Shown here: positions 18,736 through 27,594 of the stretch, in pieces
Layout: the number at the start of each line of letters is the position of its first letter
How positions within the stretch are numbered: the stretch's first letter is position 1
Assembly: GCF_027594425.1 (NCBI RefSeq)
Contig: NZ_CP115159.1
Span: 2,999,001 to 3,063,000 of the forward strand
Length of the DNA stretch: 64,000 bases
Reading direction: 5' to 3'
Origin: Zunongwangia sp. HGR-M22
Lineage (GTDB): Bacteria; Bacteroidota; Bacteroidia; Flavobacteriales; Flavobacteriaceae
Translations under genes and position numbers: made by a program
Notes under the pieces: generated by a model
The model's database searches: none
The model's input: the letters and a program-made list of their open reading frames with translations, nothing else
What the model was told of the DNA's origin: nothing

Positions 18736-18908
18736 AGTTATAGGTTTAGCGCAGCAATATTGATAAAAGTAGTTTAGCATCATTTTATGCTGTAAAAATA
18801 ACACTTCAAAAACTTCAGAACCGAAAGATTTTCTTAAAACATCAACAATAAACCGATTCAACAACTATACATATTAGGCTTATTATTTCGATAGTCCCTA
18901 AAAGAGAT

Positions 18909-18944
18909 GTTCTGAATTCTGCAAGTTATCACAGAATCCAGAAC
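18909..18944 (-). terminator. Putative terminator after AGCS copy 2
   Basis: GTTCTGGATTCTG and CAGAATTCAGAAC (minus-strand RNA) pair over 13 positions with one mismatch around a 10-base loop. The stem begins about 40 bases after the stop of the symporter gene. The trailing AUCUCUUUUA is only moderately U-rich. Confidence 0.5.
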
Positions 18945-18985
18945 ATAAAGTACTCTATTATTTTGATTGTGTGATTTTTATTGAT

Positions 18986-21079
18986 TTAATCTGCATTTTT
19001 ATACTTCGGATTAATGAAGATTTCGCCATTCTTTAAACGTTTCAAATAATCTTTTAAATCTGCTCTAATTTCCGAAGACATAATATAAAGACCAATAATA
19101 TTTGGAAAAGACATCGCTAAAATCATCATATCAGAAAAGCTAAGTACTGCTCCTAAACTTACTGAAGCACCTATAATCACGAATATTAAAAACAAGACTT
19201 TGTAAATAATTTCAGACTTTTTACTTCTACCAAAAAGGTAAGTCCAGGAACGCATTCCGTAATACGACCAAGACACCATTGTTGAAAATGCAAAAAGGAA
19301 CACTGCAAAAGCAAGCACCGCCGGAAACCAGGAAATTACGCTACCAAATGCATCGGCAGTTAATTCTACTCCTCCCATTCCATCAACTTCATGCATCCCT
19401 GTGAATATTAATACCAAAGCCGTCATTGTACAAACAACCATAGTATCAATAAATGGTTCTACCAGTGAAGTATATCCATCTGCAATTGGATTTTTTGTTT
19501 TAGAAGCACTATGTGCGATCGCTGCTGAACCAACACCAGCTTCACTAGAAAAGGCAGCCCTTTGCAAACCTACAATTAGCACACCTATAAAGCCACCCTT
19601 CATAGCACTAGCAGAGAACGCTCCGTTAAAGATGGCGCTAAACGCATTCCCAATATTTTCTATATTGGTTCCTATTACTACAAGACATCCTAATACATAA
19701 ACTAATGCCATAAATGGCACAACTTTTCCAGTTACTTTGGCAATACTCTGTATTCCTCCAAGAATTACAATTCCTACCAAAACGGCGAAACCAATCCCAA
19801 AAAAGAAACCATTCCCTTCTAGAAAAGGAAGTTGGTCTGACACAATTTTAAAGGCCTGATTGGATTGAATCATATTACCACCACCAAAAGACGCTCCAAC
19901 TCCCAAAATTGCGAATAAAATAGCAAGGCCTTTACCCAGACCTTTCATATTTCTTTTTTCAAGACCGTAACGAAGATAATTCATGGGTCCTCCAAAAATT
20001 CTACCTTCATCATTGATATGTCTATATTTTACCCCTAAAGTACATTCTACAAACTTTAAGGACATAGCAAAAAATCCTGCAATAAACATCCAAAATGTAG
20101 CTCCCGCTCCACCTAAGGATACAGCTACGGCTACGCCGGCAATATTACCTAAACCCACTGTAGCTGAAACTGCAGTAGTCATAGCCTCAAAATGTCGAAT
20201 TCTACCAGGAGCATCTGGATTATCATATTTCCCTTTCGCCAATTCTATAGAATGCGAAAATCCTCTAACATTGATAAATCCGAGACGAATGGTAAAAAAT
20301 ATGCTTCCTAAAATAAGCCAGATTACAATGAATGGAATACTGTTTTTCTTTACATCTCCATTAGGATGCAAAACCGGCTGTGGAGAATCATATTTAATCT
20401 CTGCCACCTGATCTGCATTTTGTTCGATTACATCTGTTTTGTCTTCAGGATTAAAAATAACGGCTCCTTCATCTACCACGTGTTTTAAAGTTCCCGCTGC
20501 AGGCGCATAAACCGGGATACTCTTTTCGCTACCTTTTTGAACTACTGCTATTTTATCTCCTTCTTCTATTTTATTTCCTTCCGGGGCGACCCAGCTCTTT
20601 AGGGTATACTTTTGTTCTGTTTTTGCATCAAAATCGGGAATAAGCACGGGACGATTTTCGGTATATACCACAGGATCATATAAGCCTAAAGGCTCAAAAG
20701 GATCCCAAAACAAAATACTTTCCAGAAAATCTACTGCGGGTTGCACCCTACTATTTACTTTTTCTGCAATGGCCTTTGCTTCTACTTTAAAAGTTTTTTT
20801 CACCTCGTTACCATCAGCATCTGTCACTACAACTTCTTGCTCGCGACCTTCAATAAAACCTGTAGCCTTACTTGCATCTAAAGGCGTTTTTTTCTGGCTC
20901 CACTTATATTTGTAAGGAGGGGTTCCGCCCTGTACTTTAACGACTGCTTCAGCGTCATTAATTTCCTGGGACGGATTGCTAGTAGCAATCGTAACTTTAA
21001 AATCGGAATCTTCCTGCGCTAACAACGGTACCGAACAGAATTGAAAGATTAAAAGAAAGAAAATGTAATTTCTTATCAT
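18986..21079 (-). CDS. AGCS-family sodium:alanine-type symporter with SprB-like and lipoyl-like N-terminal domains (copy 2)
   Basis: 697 residues, paralogous over its whole length to the protein at 14189-16273. Signal peptide 1-22 (ending PLLAQ), SprB-like repeat about 25-100 (GGTPPYKYKWSQKKTPLD), lipoyl-like domain about 157-220 (APEGNKIEEGDKIAVV and PVYAPAAGTLKHVVDEG), symporter domain about 245-690 with VGLGNIAGVAVAVSLGG and AAFSSEAGVGSAAIAHS. The membrane domain is much more conserved between copies than the extension. It follows the cysteine synthase gene by 90 bases. Amino acid uptake coupled to sodium is inferred from the family. Confidence 0.88.
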   Translation of the reverse strand: MIRNYIFFLLIFQFCSVPLLAQEDSDFKVTIATSNPSQEINDAEAVVKVQGGTPPYKYKWSQKKTPLDASKATGFIEGREQEVVVTDADGNEVKKTFKVEAKAIAEKVNSRVQPAVDFLESILFWDPFEPLGLYDPVVYTENRPVLIPDFDAKTEQKYTLKSWVAPEGNKIEEGDKIAVVQKGSEKSIPVYAPAAGTLKHVVDEGAVIFNPEDKTDVIEQNADQVAEIKYDSPQPVLHPNGDVKKNSIPFIVIWLILGSIFFTIRLGFINVRGFSHSIELAKGKYDNPDAPGRIRHFEAMTTAVSATVGLGNIAGVAVAVSLGGAGATFWMFIAGFFAMSLKFVECTLGVKYRHINDEGRIFGGPMNYLRYGLEKRNMKGLGKGLAILFAILGVGASFGGGNMIQSNQAFKIVSDQLPFLEGNGFFFGIGFAVLVGIVILGGIQSIAKVTGKVVPFMALVYVLGCLVVIGTNIENIGNAFSAIFNGAFSASAMKGGFIGVLIVGLQRAAFSSEAGVGSAAIAHSASKTKNPIADGYTSLVEPFIDTMVVCTMTALVLIFTGMHEVDGMGGVELTADAFGSVISWFPAVLAFAVFLFAFSTMVSWSYYGMRSWTYLFGRSKKSEIIYKVLFLIFVIIGASVSLGAVLSFSDMMILAMSFPNIIGLYIMSSEIRADLKDYLKRLKNGEIFINPKYKNAD

Positions 21080-21169
21080 AAGTTATGTATTAAATTAGTA
21101 GTCCTATACGAGCTTAGGCTAATGAAAACAATTCTAGAAAACAAATAATTTTAGTTAACTTAAGATGCA

Positions 21170-22147
21170 CTATATAAAATCGTGTGCTTTCATCCATTCG
21201 TCATTAAACATTTTTCCTACATATCGACTTCCGTGATCGTGAAATAAAACAACCACCACATCATCTTTTGTAAAATGCTCTTTTAATTGTAATAGTCCTT
21301 TAGCGGCCGCACCGGCAGAGTTCCCCAAAAAAAAGCCTTCTTCTTTAGCTAATCTTCTGGTGAAAATAGCAGCATCTTTATCTGAAACCTTGGTAAAACC
21401 GTCTATAACGCTAAAGTCTACATTTTTTGGTAAGATATCTTCACCAATTCCTTCGGTTATATAAGGATATATTTCATTCTCATCAAATTCTCCGGTTTCG
21501 TGATATTTTTTAAAAACTGAGCCATAGGTATCTATTCCCCAAATCTTGATGTTGGGATTCTTCTCTTTTAGAAATTTACCTACCCCAGATATCGTCCCTC
21601 CGGTTCCAACTCCTACCACAAAATGAGTGACCTTTCCGTCAGTTTGTTCCCAAATTTCTGGCCCTGTGCTTTCGTAATGAGCTTTAGTATTCGCTAAATT
21701 ATCATATTGATTTACGTACCATGAATTTGGCGTTTCTTTGGCCATTCTTTTTGCAACAGAGTAATAACTTTTAGGATCGTCTGGCGCAACATCAGTAGGA
21801 CAAACAACAACTTCACTACCTACAGCTTTAAGTATATCTATTTTCTCTTTACTTTGTTTATCAGATAGAACACAAACCATTTTATAGCCTTTTACGATAG
21901 CCGCAAGTGCTAACCCCATTCCCGTATTACCGCTGGTTCCTTCTATTATGGTTCCTCCGGGTTTAATTAAACCCTGTGCTTCTGCTTCCTCCACCATCTT
22001 TATGGCCATACGGTCTTTAACCGAATTTCCCGGATTAAAAGTCTCGTATTTTGCAAGAACAAGAGCGTCTATTTCTTTGGTAAGCCTATTCATTTTAACC
22101 AAAGGGGTGTTCCCTATGGTTTCAAGTATATTTTCTGCGTATTTCAT
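21170..22147 (-). CDS. PLP-dependent cysteine synthase / cystathionine beta-synthase family protein
   Basis: 325 residues from the ATG at 22147 (a TTG one codon upstream is ignored). Fold-type II PLP enzyme with Schiff-base lysine K44 in NPGNSVKDRMA, the substrate loop GTSGNTGMGLA (about 70-80) and the phosphate-binding GVGTGGTISGVG. The stretch VLSDKQSKEKIDILKAVGSEVVVCPTD resembles the catalytic core of cystathionine beta-synthase more than CysK, but no CBS regulatory pair follows. It could make cysteine from O-acetylserine or cystathionine from serine and homocysteine. Neighbouring symporters may supply amino acids. Confidence 0.88.
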   Translation of the reverse strand: MKYAENILETIGNTPLVKMNRLTKEIDALVLAKYETFNPGNSVKDRMAIKMVEEAEAQGLIKPGGTIIEGTSGNTGMGLALAAIVKGYKMVCVLSDKQSKEKIDILKAVGSEVVVCPTDVAPDDPKSYYSVAKRMAKETPNSWYVNQYDNLANTKAHYESTGPEIWEQTDGKVTHFVVGVGTGGTISGVGKFLKEKNPNIKIWGIDTYGSVFKKYHETGEFDENEIYPYITEGIGEDILPKNVDFSVIDGFTKVSDKDAAIFTRRLAKEEGFFLGNSAGAAAKGLLQLKEHFTKDDVVVVLFHDHGSRYVGKMFNDEWMKAHDFI

Positions 22148-22242
22148 CAATTTCTTTTGAAGTCACAATGTAGGTATTCTAAGATGAGAATAGTGTTTAA
22201 GAAAAATTAAAACTTGAAACGAAATTTTAGTATTTTTTTTGA

Positions 22243-22272
22243 TTTGATTTTTTAAAAATCAAATTACTTTTG
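22243..22272 (+). promoter_or_regulatory. Promoter of the NlpE-like gene
   Basis: TTTG at 22243-22246, an 18-base spacer and TACTTTTG at 22265-22272 fit the Bacteroidota consensus. Transcription would begin near 22279, leaving a leader of about ten bases before the ATG at 22290. Confidence 0.6.
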
Positions 22273-22289
22273 CGCAAAATTTGGCAGAC

Positions 22290-22751
22290 ATGAGAAATTT
22301 TATAGCGCAACAGGTTATCTTTCTAGCAGTTACAACTTTATTATTTGGCGTTTCTTGTAAAAACGAAACTGAAGAAAAACCGGAAAACACAAAGGCCGAA
22401 TGGCAGCAAAAAAGCCCGAAACAAAAATGGGATTATGCTGGAAGCTATCAGGTAACTTTACCCTGTACCGATTGTAAAGGTATCGTTGTGCAACTTCATT
22501 TAAAAGAAGATGGTTCTTATAAAATCATACAGAATTATAACGAAAATGACGATACTGCCGGAGAAATTAAAACCGAAAGTGGACAATATAATTGGAGTGA
22601 AAATGATTCTTTAATTATATTGGACAATCAAGAATTTCGTGTTTCTGATAATGTACTTTCTTGGAATAATCCTAAAGTTGCAAGAATGGCGATAGATAGT
22701 ACTAAGAGCTATACATTAAGAATGATCTCTAAAGATTCGATTAGTAAATAA
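22290..22751 (+). CDS. NlpE-like copper-resistance/envelope-stress lipoprotein
   Basis: 153 residues from the ATG at 22290; a TTG nine bases upstream is less likely. A signal peptide ends at lipobox cysteine C23 (FGVSC). The NlpE N-terminal motif is clear: GSYQVTLPCTDCKGI with the CxxC at 59-62, followed by a small beta-barrel (LHLKEDGSYKI, SGQYNWSENDSLIIL). In E. coli NlpE senses surface contact, copper and lipoprotein defects through Cpx; Bacteroidota members usually lack the C-terminal domain, as here. Convergent with the downstream permease. Confidence 0.8.
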   Translation: MRNFIAQQVIFLAVTTLLFGVSCKNETEEKPENTKAEWQQKSPKQKWDYAGSYQVTLPCTDCKGIVVQLHLKEDGSYKIIQNYNENDDTAGEIKTESGQYNWSENDSLIILDNQEFRVSDNVLSWNNPKVARMAIDSTKSYTLRMISKDSISK

Positions 22752-22762
22752 ATCCCAAAGCT

Positions 22763-23995
22763 TTATTCGAATTTTATTGATTTTACTGGTGATATCTTAG
22801 AAATAATCATAGAAGGTATCAAAAGCATTATCATACAAAGTACCAACGTACCAAGATTCACAGCCAAAATATAATCCCATTGTATAGAAATAGGAACTTC
22901 ACTCACGTAGTAGGTTTCAGGATCTAAAGGAATTAGTTTTAGATATTTCTGAATAAACAATATTCCAAGGCCAATAATATTTCCCCATAACAAACCTAGA
23001 AAAATTAGATAACCGGCGTTATATAAAAAGATCTTACGAATCGACCAATCTTGGGTACCCAGTGCTTTAAAAATTCCAATCATCTGCGTTCTTTCTAAGA
23101 TTAACACCAACAAGGCGGTAATCATGTTTATTCCTGCAACCAAAATCATGATACCGATTATCAGCGCAATATTAAAATCGAAAAGTGAAAGCCATTCGAA
23201 AATATTATAATACTTCTGACTAATGTTTTGAGCATCTAAAAAAGAACCGGTATTTAAATAAACTTCGTTCCATTTTTCATCAAGCTTATCAAAATCGTCA
23301 ATAAATACCTCAAAGTTTCCAACTTGATCATCCTCCCAATCATTAAGTTTTTGAATATGTCTTAAATCGGCTATTAAATACAATTCATCGAAATCCTGAA
23401 ATCCCGAATTATAAATACCTACTATTTTAAAACCTCTTACTAGAGGACGATCTTTACCCTCGCGTAAAAAATAGGTTGGAGCACGATCCCCAACTGCCAA
23501 TCCCAGCCTATTCGCTAAATATTGAGAAACTAAAACCTCATCGTTTAGATTAGAAGAAAAATCTGGCAATCGACCTTCTACGAGAAATTCTTGAAAATAA
23601 TGCCAATCATAATCTCGACCAACTCCTTTTACGATCACCCCTTCAAAATCTTCTGCCGTTCTAATAACGCCAGTTTTAGTTGCAGTACCCTGTACATGGG
23701 TTATGCCGCTAACGCTTTCAAAGTCTGGATAAAAATCCTGATTTATAGAAACCGGCTCTAAGGTAACCTCGCTACTATTATTATCATAATTTGTTATTAC
23801 GATATGCCCATTAAAAGCTGCAATTTTGTCCCTAATTTTTTCCTGAAGCCCAAGCCCCGTAGCAAAAGAAACCAGCATCATTATTACACCAATTGCAATT
23901 GCTGTAATCGCAATTTTTATTATAGGTGAGGAAATACTACTTTTATCCTTATTGGCGTTTATTAAACGTTTTACTATGAAAAACTCAAAATTCAA
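22763..23995 (-). CDS. ABC transporter permease, FtsX/LolC-E-like
   Basis: Integral membrane protein of about 410 residues with a MacB-type periplasmic domain between membrane helix 1 (about 22-46) and three C-terminal helices (about 270-295, 315-345, 378-400), the FtsX/LolE topology. The N-terminal helix region reads IIKIAITAIAIGVIMMLVSFATGLGLQ, and the last loop has ILERTQMIGIFKALGTQDWSIRKIF. It may help release lipoproteins or export another hydrophobic cargo; no ATPase gene is adjacent. No ATG is available. A TTG at 23995 aligns with the usual MNFE start; another TTG lies at 24004. Confidence 0.75.
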   Translation of the reverse strand: MNFEFFIVKRLINANKDKSSISSPIIKIAITAIAIGVIMMLVSFATGLGLQEKIRDKIAAFNGHIVITNYDNNSSEVTLEPVSINQDFYPDFESVSGITHVQGTATKTGVIRTAEDFEGVIVKGVGRDYDWHYFQEFLVEGRLPDFSSNLNDEVLVSQYLANRLGLAVGDRAPTYFLREGKDRPLVRGFKIVGIYNSGFQDFDELYLIADLRHIQKLNDWEDDQVGNFEVFIDDFDKLDEKWNEVYLNTGSFLDAQNISQKYYNIFEWLSLFDFNIALIIGIMILVAGINMITALLVLILERTQMIGIFKALGTQDWSIRKIFLYNAGYLIFLGLLWGNIIGLGILFIQKYLKLIPLDPETYYVSEVPISIQWDYILAVNLGTLVLCMIMLLIPSMIISKISPVKSIKFE

Positions 23996-24008
23996 GATCT
24001 GCAATTAT

Positions 24009-25253
24009 ATGATTAATCGGTTATTCAAAAGTACATTTTTATTCCCTCTTATTTTAATTCTTTCCTGCGGAAACATGGAAGCGGAAAAAAAAGATCCTGA
24101 AAAAAACCTTTCAGTTGAAGTACAAGTAAACGATAAAACTTCAGAAGAAATTGTGGTTGGTGCTAATCGAACTGAAATTTATTTACCTCTTCTTCAGAAT
24201 AAAAAAGTAGGATTAGTAGGTAATCAATCTTCTTTAATTCAGAATAAAAATAACGCTTCTAAACATTTAGTAGATTCGCTATTAGCTTTAAATGTCAATC
24301 TAATTAAAGTTTTTGCGCCAGAACACGGATTTAGAGGAAAAGCAGATGCGGGAGAAAAAGTAGAAGATGGCAAAGATCCTAAAACCGGCCTTCCTGTAAT
24401 TTCGCTCTACGGAAACAATAAAAAACCCAAAGCAGAACAACTGAAAAATATCGATATTTTAATTTTCGATTTACAAGATGTTGGCGCAAGATTTTATACA
24501 TATATCTCTTCGCTACATTATGTAATGGAAGCTTGTGCTGAAAATAACATTCAGCTTTTGGTATTAGATCGCCCAAATCCTAATGGTCATTATGTCGATG
24601 GTCCTATCTTAGAAAAAGAGTATCAAAGCTTTGTGGGTATGCATCCTATTCCAACCGTACACGGACTTACAATGGCAGAATATGCAAAAATGATTAATGG
24701 TGAAGGATGGTTGAAAAATGGAATTTCATGTGAGCTTAAGGTGGTAACCATGCTAAATTATGATCATCAAAAAAAATATAGTTTACCTGTAAAACCTTCT
24801 CCCAATTTACCGAACGAAAAATCTATAAACTTATATCCCAGTCTTTGTTTTTTTGAAGGCACTAATGTTAATGCAGGTCGTGGTACCAATAAACAGTTTC
24901 AGGTTTTTGGCTCTCCATATTTGAATGCTCAAAAGTTCGATTACTCTTATACGCCAAAATCGATGGATGGTGCTAAAAACCCAAAGCATTTAAATGTAAA
25001 ATGCTACGGAAAAGATCTTAGCCATACAGAATACCTAAATGAAATCAATTTGGAATGGTTAATAGAAGCTTACCAAAACACTGATGATAAATCGAAATTT
25101 TTCAATAGCTTTTTTACCAAACTCGCCGGTACGAAAAAACTTCAGCAACAAATCGAAAAAGGATTAACTGCAGAAGCTATTAAAAAATCCTGGCAGCCGG
25201 GACTTGAAAAATTTAAACGCAAAAGAGATAAATATTTGTTGTATGCCAATTAG
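24009..25253 (+). CDS. DUF1343 (NamZ/GH171-like) exo-beta-N-acetylmuramidase lipoprotein
   Basis: 414 residues from the ATG at 24009, chosen because MINRLFKSTFLFPLILILSC is a lipoprotein signal and because earlier starts would overlap the divergent permease. The DUF1343 domain is complete: VGLVGNQSSLI, VFAPEHGFRGKADAGE, IDILIFDLQDVGARFYTYISS, LLVLDRPNPNGHYVDGP and SLCFFEGTNVNAGRGT. Members from Bacillus (YbbC/NamZ) and Tannerella release N-acetylmuramic acid from muropeptide chains. It probably works in periplasmic peptidoglycan recycling. Convergent, 4 bases from the YkgJ gene. Confidence 0.85.
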   Translation: MINRLFKSTFLFPLILILSCGNMEAEKKDPEKNLSVEVQVNDKTSEEIVVGANRTEIYLPLLQNKKVGLVGNQSSLIQNKNNASKHLVDSLLALNVNLIKVFAPEHGFRGKADAGEKVEDGKDPKTGLPVISLYGNNKKPKAEQLKNIDILIFDLQDVGARFYTYISSLHYVMEACAENNIQLLVLDRPNPNGHYVDGPILEKEYQSFVGMHPIPTVHGLTMAEYAKMINGEGWLKNGISCELKVVTMLNYDHQKKYSLPVKPSPNLPNEKSINLYPSLCFFEGTNVNAGRGTNKQFQVFGSPYLNAQKFDYSYTPKSMDGAKNPKHLNVKCYGKDLSHTEYLNEINLEWLIEAYQNTDDKSKFFNSFFTKLAGTKKLQQQIEKGLTAEAIKKSWQPGLEKFKRKRDKYLLYAN

Positions 25254-25257
25254 GCTT

Positions 25258-25752
25258 TTAAACCTTTATTCTCCTTTTCATTTCTTCAACAATATTGTAA
25301 GCAGCCGGGCAAATTGCGGTATTCTTTATGGTAAGATTCGATATTTTATGGAAATCTTTACGATCGGTGTGTGGATATTCTCTGCAGGCCTTTGGTCGCA
25401 CTTCGTAGATTAAACAATAATTATCGTGCCCTAAGAATGCACAGGGAACTTCTTGCAAAACATAGTCTTTATCCTCGTCTATCCTAAGGTATTGATCGAT
25501 AAATTGCTGTGGTTTCAATTTTAAAAACTTGCTAATCCTTTCAATATCCTTATTGGTAAAAAGGGGACCGGTAGTTTTGCAGCAATTAGCGCAGTCTAAA
25601 CAATTGGTGCGGGAGAATTCTTCATCATGCATTTGCTGCATTTTGACGTCTAAATCTTTTGGTGGTCGTTTCTTTAACTTAGAAAAAAACTTTTTATTTT
25701 CCTTCTGCTTATCTTTGGCCTTTCCTGGCAGCTCTTTCAATATTTCGTGCAT
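25258..25752 (-). CDS. YkgJ family cysteine cluster protein
   Basis: 164 residues with a CxxxxxxxxCC-type metal cluster: C51, C54, C57 and C58 (NCLDCANCCKTTGP), then C104, C113 and C123 (CAFLGHDNYCLIYEVRPKACREYP) and C148 near the end. YkgJ proteins are thought to bind a zinc or iron-sulfur centre; their biochemical role is unknown. The N-terminal 35 residues are lysine-rich. It is divergent from the methyltransferase with only 20 bases between the two ATGs, so their promoters must lie inside each other's genes or overlap. Confidence 0.85.
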   Translation of the reverse strand: MHEILKELPGKAKDKQKENKKFFSKLKKRPPKDLDVKMQQMHDEEFSRTNCLDCANCCKTTGPLFTNKDIERISKFLKLKPQQFIDQYLRIDEDKDYVLQEVPCAFLGHDNYCLIYEVRPKACREYPHTDRKDFHKISNLTIKNTAICPAAYNIVEEMKRRIKV

Positions 25753-25772
25753 GCCGCAAAGATAATAAGATT

Positions 25773-26480
25773 ATGAAGCAAAAAGATATCTTCGGGATGG
25801 CTATGAAAGCTTTCTATTTCGATAAAGATGAAACCCCTATTACTGTGCATTCGCCAGATTTTGATGACGATGAAATTGCTATCGAGTATCTTTTCAGAAA
25901 TTATTCTGAAATGCCTAAAACCGAACAAAAAGCATTAAAACTCGCCTATGGTAAAGTTTTAGATGTTGGCTGTGGTGCTGGTAGCCATACGCTTTATCTC
26001 CAGAAAAAAGAAATTGACGTAAAAGCAATTGACACTTCTGAAGGTGCAATTGCTATAGCAAAAGAACGCGGTGTAAAAAATGTAAATGTCCAGGATTTTT
26101 ATGCTGAAAATGGATGCTACGACACTTTGTTATTCTTAATGAATGGTACAGGAATCATCGGTAACCTCATCAACACCGACAATTTTTTGAATATCTGCAA
26201 AGAAGTTTTAAAGCCTGGTGGACAAATTTTGATCGATTCCTCAGATCTTAGCTTTTTAGAAGACGATGAAGAACCAAACAATGATTTTGATCGTAATTAT
26301 ATTGGCGAAATTGACTTTAAAATAAGTTATAAAGAAGAACAATCGGAATATTTTCCCTGGCTTTATCTAGATTTTGATATGCTGAAATTAGCCGCTGAAA
26401 AGAACAATTTTAATTGTGAATTAATTCTAGAAGGCGATCACTTTGATTATTTAGCCAAACTAACACTGAAAAATGATTAA
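25773..26480 (+). CDS. Class I SAM-dependent methyltransferase
   Basis: 235 residues. Rossmann motif I is KVLDVGCGAGSHTLYL (about 61-76), motif II acid at VKAIDTS, and post-motif regions FLMNGTGIIGN and LKPGGQILIDSSD (about 150-165). The substrate cannot be told from sequence; it resembles small-molecule or quinone-type methyltransferases. Start ATG at 25773. It is followed after 25 bases by the metalloprotease gene, which may share its transcript. Confidence 0.82.
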   Translation: MKQKDIFGMAMKAFYFDKDETPITVHSPDFDDDEIAIEYLFRNYSEMPKTEQKALKLAYGKVLDVGCGAGSHTLYLQKKEIDVKAIDTSEGAIAIAKERGVKNVNVQDFYAENGCYDTLLFLMNGTGIIGNLINTDNFLNICKEVLKPGGQILIDSSDLSFLEDDEEPNNDFDRNYIGEIDFKISYKEEQSEYFPWLYLDFDMLKLAAEKNNFNCELILEGDHFDYLAKLTLKND

Positions 26481-26505
26481 ATTTGAAATCTGAATTTAAC
26501 AACAA

Positions 26506-27288
26506 ATGAAGAATTTTTATACCTATTTTTATGTAATCTGCCTTTGTGTAATACTTTCATCTTGTTCTAGCGATAGTAATAGCGACGCTGTAGATGATTT
26601 ACCAGTAATCGACAAAACATTAAATCAACGTGGCTTGGGAGAATCTGCTCATGATCTTTTGAGTGATGATAAGTATACTTCAATGAATATCGAAGTACTT
26701 TATGTAAACGGTTTCCAGCCAACTACTGCTGCTATGGAAAATTTTAAATCATTCTTAGAAGAAAGAACATTTAAACCAGATGGCATTACTATTTCTTACC
26801 AAGAGGTGGAATCTTCTGGCTTATCGCCTTTCGAGATAGAAGAAGTTTATGATATTGAAAAGGAAAAACGCAGCTTTTATAGTGTTGGAGATGAAATTAG
26901 CGTGTATATTTATTTTGCTGATGGAAGTAATGAAGGTGACACCGATAAGCGATTTATTTTAGGTTCTGCTTACCGTAATACCTCTATGGTGATTTATGGA
27001 GAAACTATCGACAAGTTTGCAGCAAGAGTTAACGCCCCTAGTAAGAGTGTGATAGAAACCGCTGTTTTAAATCACGAATTTGGGCACTTATTTGGGCTCG
27101 TAAATGTGGGCACCGAATTACAAAGTGATCATGAAGATGAAGAAAATAATGGTCACTGTACTGAAGAAAACTGTTTAATGCGTGCCTCTCTTGAATTTGG
27201 AAGCGGAATTATAGATCAGGTTCGTGGTACACCTCCAGAAATGGGTCCAAAATGTATTGCCGATTTACGAGCTAATGGCGGAAAATAA
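26506..27288 (+). CDS. Metzincin-like zinc metalloprotease lipoprotein
   Basis: 260 residues with a lipoprotein signal ending at C20 (CVILSSC). The zinc site is HEFGHLFGLVN: H190 and H194 as ligands and E191 as base. Position 11 of the motif, where metzincins have the third ligand His or Asp, is N200; H209 in QSDHED may take over. A methionine-turn candidate is M225 in ENCLM. The protein is probably anchored in the outer membrane or periplasm. Similar lipoproteins are common in Flavobacteriaceae but I know of no defined substrate. A strong terminator follows. Confidence 0.75.
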   Translation: MKNFYTYFYVICLCVILSSCSSDSNSDAVDDLPVIDKTLNQRGLGESAHDLLSDDKYTSMNIEVLYVNGFQPTTAAMENFKSFLEERTFKPDGITISYQEVESSGLSPFEIEEVYDIEKEKRSFYSVGDEISVYIYFADGSNEGDTDKRFILGSAYRNTSMVIYGETIDKFAARVNAPSKSVIETAVLNHEFGHLFGLVNVGTELQSDHEDEENNGHCTEENCLMRASLEFGSGIIDQVRGTPPEMGPKCIADLRANGGK

Positions 27289-27307
27289 ATTTTGAACAAA
27301 TCATAAT

Positions 27308-27344
27308 AAAAAAGCCTTTTTAGAAATTCTAAAAAGGCTTTTTT
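27308..27344 (+). terminator. Intrinsic terminator after the metalloprotease gene
   Basis: A perfect stem of up to 17 pairs (AAAGCCTTTTTAGA with TCTAAAAAGGCTTT, extended by A-U pairs) closes on the 3-base loop AAT and ends in U residues. The A-tract on the other side would let it work for the convergent small gene too. Confidence 0.9.
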
Positions 27345-27365
27345 ATGTTTTCTAAATTCAATTTA

Positions 27366-27569
27366 CTAATTGATTTTTGAACTTTTTAATTTAGCTAAAG
27401 CTGATATTGAAATAATCATTACTGAAAATGACAATCCATATATTGCACCATTCCAGAAATCATATCCACCCATAAAGTATTCAAAACTTCCGCCCAAGGC
27501 CAGTAATATTAGACCAACAATTAATAACCAAATGGCTTTATTTTTACTCGGATTCGATAGTAAATTCAT
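27366..27569 (-). CDS. Small two-helix membrane protein, unknown function
   Basis: 67 residues with two predicted membrane helices (about 12-32, KAIWLLIVGLILLALGGSFEY, and about 40-58, AIYGLSFSVMIISISALA). Start ATG at 27569. No family is recognised. It lies downstream of recQ with another very small membrane protein between them, probably in one transcript that ends at the terminator at 27308-27344. Confidence 0.55.
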   Translation of the reverse strand: MNLLSNPSKNKAIWLLIVGLILLALGGSFEYFMGGYDFWNGAIYGLSFSVMIISISALAKLKSSKIN

Positions 27570-27594
27570 GTATTTTAATTATAATTAATCTATA

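Noticed and set aside
18736-18864. Longer N-terminus for the SGNH hydrolase
   Set aside because: The extra 43 residues precede a clean lipoprotein signal peptide and have no conserved content.
19983-20411. Plus-strand reading frame of 142 codons opposite AGCS copy 2
   Set aside because: Same antisense pattern in the paralogue, explained by shared codon bias of the real gene.
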